Shown: positions 34,701 through 43,682 of the stretch, piece after piece
How the letters are laid out: each line of letters opens with the position of its first letter
Position numbering within the stretch: position 1 is the first letter of the stretch
Assembly: GCA_964385755.1 (NCBI GenBank)
Contig: CAYLPZ010000012.1
Location: forward strand, 1-59,776
Length of the DNA: 59,776 bases
Direction of reading: 5' to 3'
Origin: CAG-698 sp964385755
GTDB lineage: Bacteria > Bacillota_I > Bacilli_A > ML615J-28 > CAG-698
Notes under the pieces: generated by a model
Databases searched by the model: none
Told to the model about the DNA's origin: nothing
Seen by the model: only the letters and a program-made list of their open reading frames with translations
Program-made: the position numbers and the translations under genes

Positions 34701-35798
34701 ATGGGATTAACTGCAGGAATTGTTGGTCTTCCAAATGTTGGCAAATCAACGCTATTTAATGCAATAACAAAATCAAAAGCACTTAGTGCTAATTATGCTT
34801 TCGCAACCATTGAACCAAACGTTGGATTTGTTGAAATTAAAGATAAAAGATTAACTCATTTAGTTGAAGTAATTCATCCAAAAAGTGTTGTTTATACATC
34901 ATTTTCATTTACTGATATTGCGGGGCTTGTAAAAGGTGCTAGTTTAGGCGAAGGACTTGGTAACCAGTTTTTATCACATATTCGTGAGTGTGATGCTATT
35001 TGTCATGTTGTTCGTTGTTTTGATGATCCTGATATTATTCATGTTAATAATAAAGTCGATCCAATTTTTGATATTGAAACAATAAACTTAGAATTAATCT
35101 ATGCTGACTTAGATGTTATCGAAAAACGAATTGGTAAAATTGAGAAAAAAGCTCAACTTAAGGTTGATAAAGATGCGATTGTGGAATATAATATGCTAAA
35201 AAAAGCTCAAGATGCATTAAAAGAAGGAATTTCAATTCGTGATATTGAATTGTCTGAAGATGAAAAGGAAGCTGTTAAAGGCTATAATTTCTTAACTATC
35301 AAACCTATTATTTACGTAATGAATGTTTCTGAAAATGAAATTAATGAAGATAATGATTATGTAAAAAGTGTAAGAGAGTACGCAGCTAAAACAAATACAA
35401 AATGTGTTAAGATATGTTCTAAAATTGAAGAAGAATTATCTGAACTTGATGAAGAAGAAAAACAAATGTTTATTGCGGACTTCGGTATTAAGGAGTTAGG
35501 ATTAGATCAATTAGTAAAAGAGGCTTATGATTTGCTTGGGCTTCAAACTTTCTTTACAGCGGGTGAAAAAGAGTGTCGTGCTTGGACATTTAAAAAAGGA
35601 ATGAAAGCTCCTGAATGTGCTGGTATTATTCATTCTGATTTTGAAAAAGGATTTATTCGTGCTGAAGTAACTAGCTATAATGATTTTGAAAAGTATGGTT
35701 CTTTACAGAAAGCTAAAGAAGCAGGAAGAATGCGTAGCGAAGGAAAAGAGTATGTTTTTCAAGATGGAGATATAACTGTATTTCGTTTTAATGTATAA
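34701..35798 (+). CDS. ychF: YchF (Obg-family ATPase, OLA1-like)
   Basis: YchF is a conserved Obg-superfamily P-loop protein that binds ribosomes and hydrolyses ATP. The 365-residue protein has G-L-P-N-V-G-K-S (8-15) and D-I-A-G-L-V-K-G-A. The usual N-K-x-D is replaced by N-V-S-E, which is the ATP-preferring form. A C-terminal TGS-like domain is seen (E-C-R-A-W-T-F-K-K-G). GAGGTGA precedes ATG 34701. It starts a run with cinA and four smaller genes. Confidence 0.95.
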   Translation: MGLTAGIVGLPNVGKSTLFNAITKSKALSANYAFATIEPNVGFVEIKDKRLTHLVEVIHPKSVVYTSFSFTDIAGLVKGASLGEGLGNQFLSHIRECDAICHVVRCFDDPDIIHVNNKVDPIFDIETINLELIYADLDVIEKRIGKIEKKAQLKVDKDAIVEYNMLKKAQDALKEGISIRDIELSEDEKEAVKGYNFLTIKPIIYVMNVSENEINEDNDYVKSVREYAAKTNTKCVKICSKIEEELSELDEEEKQMFIADFGIKELGLDQLVKEAYDLLGLQTFFTAGEKECRAWTFKKGMKAPECAGIIHSDFEKGFIRAEVTSYNDFEKYGSLQKAKEAGRMRSEGKEYVFQDGDITVFRFNV

Positions 35799-35826
35799 AA
35801 ATAAAAAAAGAGAAAGAGAAAAAATA

Positions 35827-37047
35827 ATGAAAGCTTTGTTATTAAGCGTTGGAGATGAAGTATTATGTGGAAAAGTTATTAACACAAATGCTTCATTTTT
35901 AGCAATAGAACTTGAAAAAATTGGTATTGAAACAACAAAAGTTGTGACAATTGGTGATGATCGTGATGACTTGAAAAAAGAAGTTCAGTCATTTTTACGA
36001 AGTGATGTTGATATTTTAATCACTACTGGTGGTTTGGGACCAACCCATGATGATTTTACAAAAGAAGTACTTTTTGAAACTATTGGACTTGATTTGGTTT
36101 TTAGACAAGAGCCTTTAGATTTATTAAACGAATATTTTCATAACAACTTTTCAAAATGTAATATGAAACAAACATATTACCCAAAAGATGCTTATTTAAT
36201 ACCTAACAAAAAAGGGACAGCAATGGGTGCAATCAGTGAAAAAGATGGAAAAATCTATGCTATTTTAGTTGGGCCACCATTTGAGAATAAACCAATGATA
36301 AAAGATCATTTAATCCCCTATTTATCAAAGAAAATTAATGTTTCAAAATTAATTAAAGAATACATTGTAATGGGTATTGGTGAATCAAAAGTTGAAGAAT
36401 TGTTACAAGATTATTATCAAAAGTACCCTAATGTGGAAATTAATCCCTATTGTAGCATTGGCAAAGTAAGATACCAAATTACTGCTTCAAAAGATTATGA
36501 AAGTGAATTTGAAGATGCGTGCTCACAGTTTGTAAAGATATTAGACGAATATATAATTACATCTACAAATGAAGAGATAGAAGAAAAAGTATATCAAGAG
36601 CTTGTTAGATTAAATAAGAAGATAACTTTTGCGGAGAGTTGCACAGGTGGGATGCTTGCCACAAAACTAATTAATGTTAGTGGGGCTAGCAGTATTATTG
36701 ATGAAAGTTATATTACATATGCTGAGAACTCTAAAATAAATATTTTAGGGGTAAAGAAAAAAACTATTGATGAATATGATATTGTATCTAAAGAAGTTGC
36801 TTATGAAATGGCAAAAGGAGCCAAGGAAAAGGCAAATGCTTTTGTTGGTGTTGGCGTGACTGGTTATGCAGGACCTACAGGTGGATCAGATAAGAAATCA
36901 GTTGGTACTGTGTGTTTTTGTATCTACACTTCAGAAAAATCAGAATCTTTTGAGGTAAGATTTACAACAGAAAGAAATATCTTAAGAGAAAAAGTTACAA
37001 TGTTAATTCTTTATCATGTATATAGATTTCTAAAGAGTATTAAATAA
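35827..37047 (+). CDS. cinA: CinA: competence-damage inducible protein / NMN deamidase
   Basis: CinA has an N-terminal molybdopterin-binding-like domain and a C-terminal PncC domain that deamidates nicotinamide mononucleotide in NAD recycling. The 406-residue protein shows G-D-E-V-L-C-G-K-V (8-16) and T-T-G-G-L-G-P-T-H-D-D. The PncC part has F-A-E-S-C-T-G-G and G-V-T-G-Y-A-G-P-T-G-G. Length and both domains are intact. The chosen ATG 35827 gives the usual M-K-A-x-L start, though the binding site is poor. It follows ychF by 28 bases. Confidence 0.9.
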   Translation: MKALLLSVGDEVLCGKVINTNASFLAIELEKIGIETTKVVTIGDDRDDLKKEVQSFLRSDVDILITTGGLGPTHDDFTKEVLFETIGLDLVFRQEPLDLLNEYFHNNFSKCNMKQTYYPKDAYLIPNKKGTAMGAISEKDGKIYAILVGPPFENKPMIKDHLIPYLSKKINVSKLIKEYIVMGIGESKVEELLQDYYQKYPNVEINPYCSIGKVRYQITASKDYESEFEDACSQFVKILDEYIITSTNEEIEEKVYQELVRLNKKITFAESCTGGMLATKLINVSGASSIIDESYITYAENSKINILGVKKKTIDEYDIVSKEVAYEMAKGAKEKANAFVGVGVTGYAGPTGGSDKKSVGTVCFCIYTSEKSESFEVRFTTERNILREKVTMLILYHVYRFLKSIK

Positions 37048-37049
37048 TT

Positions 37050-37712
37050 ATGATTGGAACACTACAAGAAAAAAGTTTGCATCAATTTTTAAAGAATTAT
37101 TATGAGAAAGATAGTTCAAAACATGAAATTAAAATAGGAAATTATTACGCGGATATATATAATGGAAAAGAGATAATTGAAGTACAAACTGGAAACTTAA
37201 ATAAATTAAAAGATAAAGTAACATACTATCTTGAAAGTTATCAAGTAAGAATCGTATATCCAATTTCTCATATCAAAACAATATATTTGACTAATGATGA
37301 TGGTGAAGTTAGAGTAAGAAAAAGTCCTAAAAAAGGTAGTGTATTTGACGCTATAAAAGAATTATATAAAATTAAACCAATTCTTAATAATGATAACTTA
37401 AAACTTACGATAGTTTTGCTTGACACAAAAGAATATCGAAATGAAAATATTCATAGTAGAAAAAAATATACAAAGATTGAAAACTTTCCATTAGAAATAG
37501 TAGATGAAATTAATTTAAATACAAAAAAAGACTATTTACTCTTTCTTGATGGACTAGATAAACAGTTTACAAGTAGTGATTTACATGTTTTAAAGAAGAT
37601 ACCTAAAGATAAAGCATCACTTTTGTTTACTATTTTGAAATCTATTGATGTTATTACCCAAGTTGGAAAGAAAGGTAAGCTTGCAGTTTACGAAAGAGTA
37701 GAAAAGTTATGA
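37050..37712 (+). CDS. PD-(D/E)XK-like uncharacterised protein
   Basis: The 220-residue protein has an N-terminal region with E8, D35 (Y-A-D-I) and E44-x-Q46 (I-I-E-V-Q-T). This fits a PD-(D/E)XK nuclease-like core with Gln in the last catalytic place. A basic strand R-I-V-Y-P-I-S follows. The rest resembles a winged-helix tail (D-L-H-V-L-K-K-I-P-K-D-K-A). It is probably a small nuclease or nucleic-acid binder of the kind found as a hypothetical protein in Clostridia. It overlaps the next gene by the sequence ATGA and so is translationally coupled to it. Confidence 0.5.
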   Translation: MIGTLQEKSLHQFLKNYYEKDSSKHEIKIGNYYADIYNGKEIIEVQTGNLNKLKDKVTYYLESYQVRIVYPISHIKTIYLTNDDGEVRVRKSPKKGSVFDAIKELYKIKPILNNDNLKLTIVLLDTKEYRNENIHSRKKYTKIENFPLEIVDEINLNTKKDYLLFLDGLDKQFTSSDLHVLKKIPKDKASLLFTILKSIDVITQVGKKGKLAVYERVEKL

Positions 37713-38374
37713 GAATTGATTATTTACCAAACCACCCAGATATTAAAATATACCAAGATGATAAATGTATTAAGATTAATACTGACACGCAGTTATTAGG
37801 GGAGTTTATTGAGGTTTATCGTGAAGATGAAGTTTTAGACATAGGAACAAATACTGGTGCCTTACTACTTTATGCAAGTCTTTTTCATCCAAAAAAGTTA
37901 ATTGGAATTGATATAAATGAAAATGCACTTGCTTTAGCAAAAGAAAATATGGCTTTAAATAATATTACAAATGCTACTTTATTAAATCAAGATGCTATGA
38001 CATATCAAGAAAAATTAGTGGATGTAATTATTTGTAATCCACCTTACTTTAAAACAAAGAATGATAATAAAAGTAGTAACGAATATTTGAATATGGCTAA
38101 ACACGAGGATGGTTTTACGCTTATTGGTCTTTTAAAAACGGCAAAAAGAAACCTAAAACCAGGGGGTACTTTTTACATGCTATTTACTACACAAAGGCTT
38201 GTTGAGGTTATTTCACTTCTCAAAGAAAATCATTTAGAGCCTAAAATTATGCAGTTTGTTTATGATGAAAATAGAAATGAATCTAACCTATTTATGGTTA
38301 AATGTTCATATTGTGGTAAAACAGGTGTTAAGGTTTTAAAACCAAAAATAATACAAAGAAAAGCTCATGTTTAA
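37709..38374 (+). CDS. TrmN6-like tRNA/rRNA adenine N6-methyltransferase
   Basis: This class I methyltransferase of 221 residues has motif I V-L-D-I-G-T-N-T-G-A at about 49-58 and the catalytic N-P-P-Y-F-K. The usual Firmicute members are YabB-like enzymes that modify A37 of tRNA1(Val). A C-x-x-C (C-S-Y-C-G) near residue 200 is followed by K-P-K-I-I-Q, a short tail. It overlaps the PD-(D/E)XK-like gene by four bases. The methyl target is inferred from family, since several N-P-P-Y enzymes look alike. Confidence 0.75.
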   Translation: MRIDYLPNHPDIKIYQDDKCIKINTDTQLLGEFIEVYREDEVLDIGTNTGALLLYASLFHPKKLIGIDINENALALAKENMALNNITNATLLNQDAMTYQEKLVDVIICNPPYFKTKNDNKSSNEYLNMAKHEDGFTLIGLLKTAKRNLKPGGTFYMLFTTQRLVEVISLLKENHLEPKIMQFVYDENRNESNLFMVKCSYCGKTGVKVLKPKIIQRKAHV

Positions 38375-38396
38375 GCATGATCTTTTATTTTTTAAT
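38362..38396 (+). terminator. Weak intrinsic terminator after the TrmN6-like gene
   Basis: TCATG (38365-38369) and CATGA (38376-38380) pair, extended by AG/CT across a mismatch, followed by a T-rich tract. The stem is short. Confidence 0.5.
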
Positions 38397-38470
38397 AAAC
38401 GACTATTTCCTAATAATAATACAATTTTTATTTAAATAGTCATTAATAATTTCATTTTATTTTTTTATGC

Positions 38471-38499
38471 TTTAAAAAATATTGCTCTTATGATATAAT
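38471..38499 (+). promoter_or_regulatory. Probable promoter of the SRP genes
   Basis: TTTAAA (38471-38476) and TATAAT (38494-38499) have 17-base spacing, 26 bases before ftsY. Confidence 0.6.
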
Positions 38500-38524
38500 T
38501 AGTAATATAAATGGGGAGACTGTT

Positions 38525-39502
38525 ATGGGATTTTTTGATTTATTTAAAAGTAAAAAAAAGAAGGAAGAAGCTTCAAAATATAAACAGGGAATGAGTAAAA
38601 CTAGAAAAAGCGAATCATTTAATCGTTTATCTAATTTACTTAGTGAACACACAAAAATTAGTGATGATATTTTTGATGAATTAGAAGAAATATTTGTAAT
38701 GGCTGATATCGGTGTTGATACAGTTGTGAAATTTGTTGATGAACTTAGAAATAGTGAGAAAGTTAAAGGCTTAAATGATGCAAAAGAATTACAACCAATT
38801 ATTATCGACAAGATGTTTGATATTTATTTAAAAGGTGAAGTTGTTAATACTAATCTTTCATTAAATAAGTCTGGTTTATCTGTATTACTTTTTGTTGGAG
38901 TAAATGGTGTTGGTAAAACAACTACGATTGCGAAAATAGCTCATAAACTAAAGAAGGAAGGCAAAAAAGTTTTGGTTGCGGCAGGTGATACTTTCAGAGC
39001 TGGGGCTAGTGAACAACTAGAAGTATGGGGTAAACGTATTGGCTTTGAAGTTGTTACTAAAGATTATGGTTCTGATCCTTCAAGTGTCATATTCGATGCA
39101 ATTCATAAAGCTAAAGATGAAGAATATGATGTACTTCTTTGTGATACAGCTGGAAGATTACAAACAAAAGTAAATTTAATGAATGAACTTGCAAAAATTA
39201 AAAGAGTGATTTCACGTGAAGTTGAAAATGCTCCACAAGAAACACTACTTGTGATAGACGCAACAACTGGTCAAAATGGATTAAGTCAAGCTAAAGCTTT
39301 TATCGAAGCAACTGATGTAAGTGGTGTTGTACTAACAAAACTAGATGGAACCGCAAAAGGTGGTATTGTTCTAGCTATTCGAGATCAATATAATATTCCG
39401 ATTAAGTTTATAGGCCTTGGTGAAGGAGTAGATGATTTAGAATATTTTGATATCGAAAAATATGTTTATGGATTATTTGCGGAGATAATTGAAGAAGAAT
39501 AA
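38525..39502 (+). CDS. ftsY: Signal recognition particle receptor FtsY
   Basis: FtsY is the membrane-associated GTPase receptor for SRP. The 325-residue protein has a short charged N-terminal region (K-S-K-K-K-K-E-E) in place of the long acidic domain of E. coli. The NG domain follows with G-V-N-G-V-G-K-T-T, D-T-A-G-R-L-Q and T-K-L-D-G-T-A-K-G. The length is typical for Firmicutes. GGGGAG lies before ATG 38525. It forms an operon with ylxM and ffh. Confidence 0.96.
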   Translation: MGFFDLFKSKKKKEEASKYKQGMSKTRKSESFNRLSNLLSEHTKISDDIFDELEEIFVMADIGVDTVVKFVDELRNSEKVKGLNDAKELQPIIIDKMFDIYLKGEVVNTNLSLNKSGLSVLLFVGVNGVGKTTTIAKIAHKLKKEGKKVLVAAGDTFRAGASEQLEVWGKRIGFEVVTKDYGSDPSSVIFDAIHKAKDEEYDVLLCDTAGRLQTKVNLMNELAKIKRVISREVENAPQETLLVIDATTGQNGLSQAKAFIEATDVSGVVLTKLDGTAKGGIVLAIRDQYNIPIKFIGLGEGVDDLEYFDIEKYVYGLFAEIIEEE

Positions 39503-39527
39503 TGTAAAGCATTAAGGGTAATAACAT

Positions 39528-39863
39528 ATGAGTGAAGAAAGTAAGATTTATAAATATGAGCATTACAATACTTTATATAGTTATTACGGCTCACTTTTAA
39601 CAGAAAAACAACAAAATTATTTTAAAAGTTTTTACTTTTATGATTTGTCATTATCAGAAATAGCTCAAAATAATAGTATCAGTCGTGCTGCTGTTTTTGA
39701 TGCAATTGATAAAATCCATAAAGCATTAGATGAATATGAAGAAAAATTAATGCTTTATAAGAAAGATATAGAGCGTAATAAAATATATGAAGAATATGCT
39801 AATATAATAAAAGATAAAGAAAACTATGAAGAATTATTAAATAGATTAAGGGAGATTGAATAA
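39528..39863 (+). CDS. ylxM: YlxM/p13-like DNA-binding helix-turn-helix protein
   Basis: The 111-residue protein has the sigma-region-4-like helix-turn-helix of the UPF0122/YlxM family: S-L-L-T-E-K-Q-Q-N-Y-F, then L-S-L-S-E-I-A-Q-N, S-I-S-R-A-A-V-F-D-A-I. A tail of about 50 charged residues may be a coiled coil. YlxM is usually encoded next to ffh in Firmicutes and is thought to influence SRP-related expression. It starts 25 bases after ftsY and ends 2 bases before ffh. Confidence 0.88.
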   Translation: MSEESKIYKYEHYNTLYSYYGSLLTEKQQNYFKSFYFYDLSLSEIAQNNSISRAAVFDAIDKIHKALDEYEEKLMLYKKDIERNKIYEEYANIIKDKENYEELLNRLREIE

Positions 39864-39865
39864 CT

Positions 39866-41269
39866 ATGCCTTTTGAAAGTTTATCTGAAAGAATACAAAT
39901 GGCTGTACGCCGCGTTACTGGAAGAGCGGTTTTAACAGAAAAAGATATAGATGATATGATGCGTGAGGTTCGCCTTTCACTACTTGAAGCTGATGTTAAC
40001 TATAAAGTAGTTAAGAAATTTACAAATGATGTAAAAGAAAAAGCTTTGGGAGAAAAGATTTTAAAATCACTTACTCCAGGTGATATGGTAGTAAAAGTTG
40101 TTCACGATGAATTAAAATCATTAATGGGTGAAGAAGCTAAAGGCATATCATATAAATTAAATGGAATAACTGTTATAATGCTTGTTGGTCTACAAGGTGC
40201 TGGTAAAACTACTCATTGTGGTAAATTAGCAAAATATTTACGAGAAAAAGATGCTAAAAAACCATTATTGATTGCTGGTGATATTTATCGTCCAGCCGCA
40301 ATTAATCAGCTTGTACAAGTCGGTAAGCAAATTGGTGTTGAAGTATTTGAAATGGGTACAGGATATAAAGTTACAGAAATTGTATCTAATGGTTTAGCTT
40401 ATGCTAAAGAAAAAGGTTACGATTTAGTAATCATTGACACAGCTGGTCGTCTTCACATTAATGAAGAATTAATGCTCGAGTTACAAGAGGTGTCACAAAT
40501 TGCAAAACCAGATGAAATACTATTAACATTAGACTCAATGATGGGTCAAGATTCTATTAATGTAATTACTACATTTAATGAAAAACTAAAATTAACTGGA
40601 TGCATTCTAACTAAATTAGATGGTGATACTCGTGGTGGAGCTGCATTATCTATTCGCTATTTAACAAATGTTCCAATTAAGTTCATGGGTGTTGGAGAAA
40701 AGATTGATCAAATCGAAGTATTCCATCCTGATCGTATGGCAGGACGTATTCTAGGAATGGGTGACATTGTTTCTTTAGTAGAAAAAGCTACTGATACTAT
40801 TAAAGAAGAAGAAGCAACAAAACTTATGGAAAGAATGCAAAAAGGCTTGTATGATTATAATGATTATCTAAAACAAATGAAGTGGATTAAGAGAATGGGA
40901 TCATTAAAAGGATTATTAGGAATGATACCAGGGCTTGGTCAACAAATAAAGAATATGGATATTGATGAAAAGAAATTTAATAATATTTCTGTAATTATTA
41001 CATCAATGACTAAAGAAGAAAGAAAAAATCCTGATTTAATGGAAATGAGCAAATCACGACGTGAACGTGTAGCTAACGGTTCAGGTAGACCTTATACTGA
41101 AGTAAATAATTTAGTTAGATCATTTGGTGAAATGAAAAAACAAATGAAGAAATTTTCTTCACTTTCTGAAGAAGATTTAAATTCAAACCGCTTTAAACAA
41201 AGCATGCAAGCACAAGCAAAGAAACCAAAGAAAGGAAAAGGAAAGGGAAAAGGTCAATTCCGTTTCTAA
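39866..41269 (+). CDS. ffh: Signal recognition particle protein Ffh (SRP54)
   Basis: Ffh binds signal peptides and 4.5S/6S SRP RNA and, with FtsY, targets proteins to the membrane. The 467-residue protein has an NG domain with G-L-Q-G-A-G-K-T-T and D-T-A-G-R-L-H. The methionine-rich M domain has K-R-M-G-S-L-K-G-L-L-G-M-I-P-G and S-R-R-E-R-V-A-N-G-S-G. The tail is very Lys/Gly-rich. No SRP RNA gene was found in this window. It follows ylxM by two bases. Confidence 0.96.
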   Translation: MPFESLSERIQMAVRRVTGRAVLTEKDIDDMMREVRLSLLEADVNYKVVKKFTNDVKEKALGEKILKSLTPGDMVVKVVHDELKSLMGEEAKGISYKLNGITVIMLVGLQGAGKTTHCGKLAKYLREKDAKKPLLIAGDIYRPAAINQLVQVGKQIGVEVFEMGTGYKVTEIVSNGLAYAKEKGYDLVIIDTAGRLHINEELMLELQEVSQIAKPDEILLTLDSMMGQDSINVITTFNEKLKLTGCILTKLDGDTRGGAALSIRYLTNVPIKFMGVGEKIDQIEVFHPDRMAGRILGMGDIVSLVEKATDTIKEEEATKLMERMQKGLYDYNDYLKQMKWIKRMGSLKGLLGMIPGLGQQIKNMDIDEKKFNNISVIITSMTKEERKNPDLMEMSKSRRERVANGSGRPYTEVNNLVRSFGEMKKQMKKFSSLSEEDLNSNRFKQSMQAQAKKPKKGKGKGKGQFRF

Positions 41270-41278
41270 TTAAGTAAT

Positions 41279-43003
41279 ATGAAACTTGAAACATTTATTA
41301 CTGAATACAAAGCAATAATTGGTGATTTACAAGAAATACTTAACAAAAGTATTCAAAAAAATGTTTCGAAAGCTGACGAGATTGTTAATAGTTATCTAAA
41401 AGAAGCAAAAAATGGTAATTATTCAATAAAGTCATATAAAGCAAAAATAATACGTAATGAACAAGACCATCAACAAAATGATAATCTTGTTAGCATAGAT
41501 GTTCAAAATAGTCTTGATAAAATTAAAGAATCATTAGAAAAACTTGATGGTAATATTCTTAACATTAACTCTAAAAAGGACAATCATGGCATTGAAGATA
41601 ATCTATCTACTAATGATAGTGATCTTAATAAAAACTTAGAATTGCAAAAAGAATATTTATTATTAAAAAACAATATTAATACTAAATATGAAGACGATTT
41701 AAAAAAAATATTAAAACGAAAAGAAGAGAATGAAAAAACAATTAGAAGTTTACTTCTATCTAAGCTTGAACATGAAAAAGTTGATCTTGAAGATAGAATA
41801 TATGCTAGTGAATTAGAACTATTGTCTACTGATGATCTAAATAGAATAAAAGAATTAAAAAAACAAATTTCAAAAGAAAGAGAAATTAATATTGATAAAG
41901 TATTTGCAATTAAAAAAGATACTTCAAGAAATATTAAAGAAACTGAAGATAGTTTTTATGAGAAAAAATATAAAATATCTACAGATTATATAAATGCAAT
42001 TTGTGACGTTAATGAAAAATTATTACAAACACAGTACGATATTACATTAAGTAAACTAAAGATAGAAGAAGAGACTATTTTAAATAGTGTTAAAGTGGCT
42101 GATGAGTATTTAAAATCTACAAATCTATTAATTGATAGTTTGAAAGAACGAATAGTATCTCAAAATAAATCATTATTAAATGAAGAAATAAAAAAATCTC
42201 ATTATCCTTTATATATAGTAATAAATCATTTTGATTATTTATATTTAGAATTATTAAGAAAAAATAAGAATTATGAAATATTAAGTTATTTACAAAAAAT
42301 CAATATTGAAATAAATGATGTTATTACTACATACGACAATTTGTTTAGTAACTTAAATAATAAAAAAGAAATACAAATAGAAAAGCTTAATGATGTATTA
42401 AAAGATTTTTATCCTAAAGATCCACGTGACACAAAAGAATCATTTACCACAAACGTAACTTCCTCTCTTGATAGATTCTATCAAAATTTATTCGCACAAC
42501 TTGAATTTGTATTATCTTTAATTTACAAACTTTACCAAGATTATTATCAAATGATTGTGAATAAAATTAATCACTTTTTAGATGAAAAAGTAAATACAAT
42601 TTTTGATAATAATAATAAAATAATTAATACTCAAATTGTGTATAATAAATATCATTTAAATGGTTATAATGTGGTTGATAAAACTAATTTTGATGAAAAT
42701 ATTATAGAGAGTATCAATAAAGATTGTATACAATATTATACTGATTATCAAAGAGAAATTGAAAAAAAGAAAGAGGAATTTGAATTAGTTGTCTTTGAAA
42801 GAAAAGAGAATAATAAAAGCAAACTTTATGCTATACAAGAAAAGTTTGCACAGGATTTAAAGAAAATAAAAATAAATAATGAACAAAAAATAAAAGAATA
42901 TAATAATCAACTTACTAGTGAAAAACAACAAAGCCAAGAAAAGATGAATAATTTAATAAAAATTGCTTCAGAGAAAATGACAAATAGCAAAAAATATTTA
43001 TAA
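41279..43003 (+). CDS. Long coiled-coil protein, function unknown
   Basis: I do not recognise this 574-residue protein. It is Lys/Glu/Asn/Ile-rich with long stretches that fit coiled coils (about 120-285 and 505-574). A central part richer in aromatic residues (about 300-440) has L-Y-L-E-L-L-R-K-N-K and Q-N-L-F-A-Q-L-E-F. No membrane segment or signal is seen. It begins nine bases after ffh with no clear ribosome binding site, so it is probably translated by coupling. The location with the SRP genes suggests membrane or secretion work, but nothing in the sequence proves it. Confidence 0.6.
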   Translation: MKLETFITEYKAIIGDLQEILNKSIQKNVSKADEIVNSYLKEAKNGNYSIKSYKAKIIRNEQDHQQNDNLVSIDVQNSLDKIKESLEKLDGNILNINSKKDNHGIEDNLSTNDSDLNKNLELQKEYLLLKNNINTKYEDDLKKILKRKEENEKTIRSLLLSKLEHEKVDLEDRIYASELELLSTDDLNRIKELKKQISKEREINIDKVFAIKKDTSRNIKETEDSFYEKKYKISTDYINAICDVNEKLLQTQYDITLSKLKIEEETILNSVKVADEYLKSTNLLIDSLKERIVSQNKSLLNEEIKKSHYPLYIVINHFDYLYLELLRKNKNYEILSYLQKINIEINDVITTYDNLFSNLNNKKEIQIEKLNDVLKDFYPKDPRDTKESFTTNVTSSLDRFYQNLFAQLEFVLSLIYKLYQDYYQMIVNKINHFLDEKVNTIFDNNNKIINTQIVYNKYHLNGYNVVDKTNFDENIIESINKDCIQYYTDYQREIEKKKEEFELVVFERKENNKSKLYAIQEKFAQDLKKIKINNEQKIKEYNNQLTSEKQQSQEKMNNLIKIASEKMTNSKKYL

Positions 43004-43005
43004 AA

Positions 43006-43046
43006 AAACTTGAATCTCTCCAGTTTCTTTGGAGTAATTCAAGTTT
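43006..43046. terminator. Bidirectional terminator between the coiled-coil gene and ruvA
   Basis: AAACTTGAAT (43006-43015) pairs with ATTCAAGTTT (43037-43046), enclosing CTCC/GGAG (43018-43021/43031-43034). The A-run at 43002-43008 acts as T-run on the minus strand. Confidence 0.75.
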
Positions 43047-43611
43047 AATAAAGATTCTTTAAAGCTAATTTTATTAATACACTTACTGACTCGTCTTTGC
43101 TATTTTCAAGGATATTAATTACTTTTTTAAGCTCTGCTTGTTTATAGCCTAGATTCTTTAAAGCTTCAAGGGCTTTAGTAACATTTTCACTTTGTACTTT
43201 TTCTTTAGTAACTGCTTTTAAGTCTAGTTTCCCCTTTAAATCTAGAATAATTTGTTGGCTTGCTTTTGGACCAACACCAGGAAACTTTTGTAAATACTTC
43301 GCATCTGCTTGTTCGATTGAATTGATAATAGATTCTATATCACCAGAAGCTAAAATTGCAAGAGCACTTTTTGGTCCAAGGCCCTTAACGGAAATGAGTT
43401 TAAAGAATAAATCTCTTTCCTCTTTAGTAGCAAAACCGTAAAGATCAAATATATCTTCTCTTACGTGAAGATATGTGTAAATAGTTGTTTCAGTGTTTGC
43501 TTTAAAAGAAAATGGGTTTGGTGTATAGACTAAATATCCTATTTTGCAACATTCAATTGTAATAGATTTTGCATCTATTTCTGTAATAATTCCTTTGATA
43601 TATTGATACAT
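43045..43611 (-). CDS. ruvA: Holliday junction branch migration protein RuvA
   Basis: RuvA is the tetrameric junction-binding part of the RuvAB motor. The 188-residue protein has the N-terminal OB fold (M-Y-Q-Y-I-K-G-I-I-T), helix-hairpin-helix motifs with V-K-G-L-G-P-K-S-A and F-P-G-V-G-P-K-A-S. The C-terminal three-helix domain that binds RuvB has A-L-E-A-L-K-N-L-G-Y. GGGG and A-rich bases precede ATG 43611. It is divergent from ruvB, not in an operon with it. A minus-strand TATAAT is at 43635-43630. Confidence 0.93.
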   Translation of the reverse strand: MYQYIKGIITEIDAKSITIECCKIGYLVYTPNPFSFKANTETTIYTYLHVREDIFDLYGFATKEERDLFFKLISVKGLGPKSALAILASGDIESIINSIEQADAKYLQKFPGVGPKASQQIILDLKGKLDLKAVTKEKVQSENVTKALEALKNLGYKQAELKKVINILENSKDESVSVLIKLALKNLY

Positions 43612-43682
43612 ATTTTCCCCTTTTTATAGATTATATCATAAAAAGTAACGAAAATAAATAGAAAAGAAATGGAGTTTTAACA

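Noticed and set aside
37050..37712. TGA read as tryptophan (Mycoplasma code)
   Set aside because: The gene stops at TGA within an ATGA overlap, tryptophans in all genes are TGG, and reading through would run into another frame.
37050..38374. Restriction-modification system
   Set aside because: The methyltransferase has the small-molecule/tRNA type N-P-P-Y form without a DNA recognition domain, and no specificity part is present.
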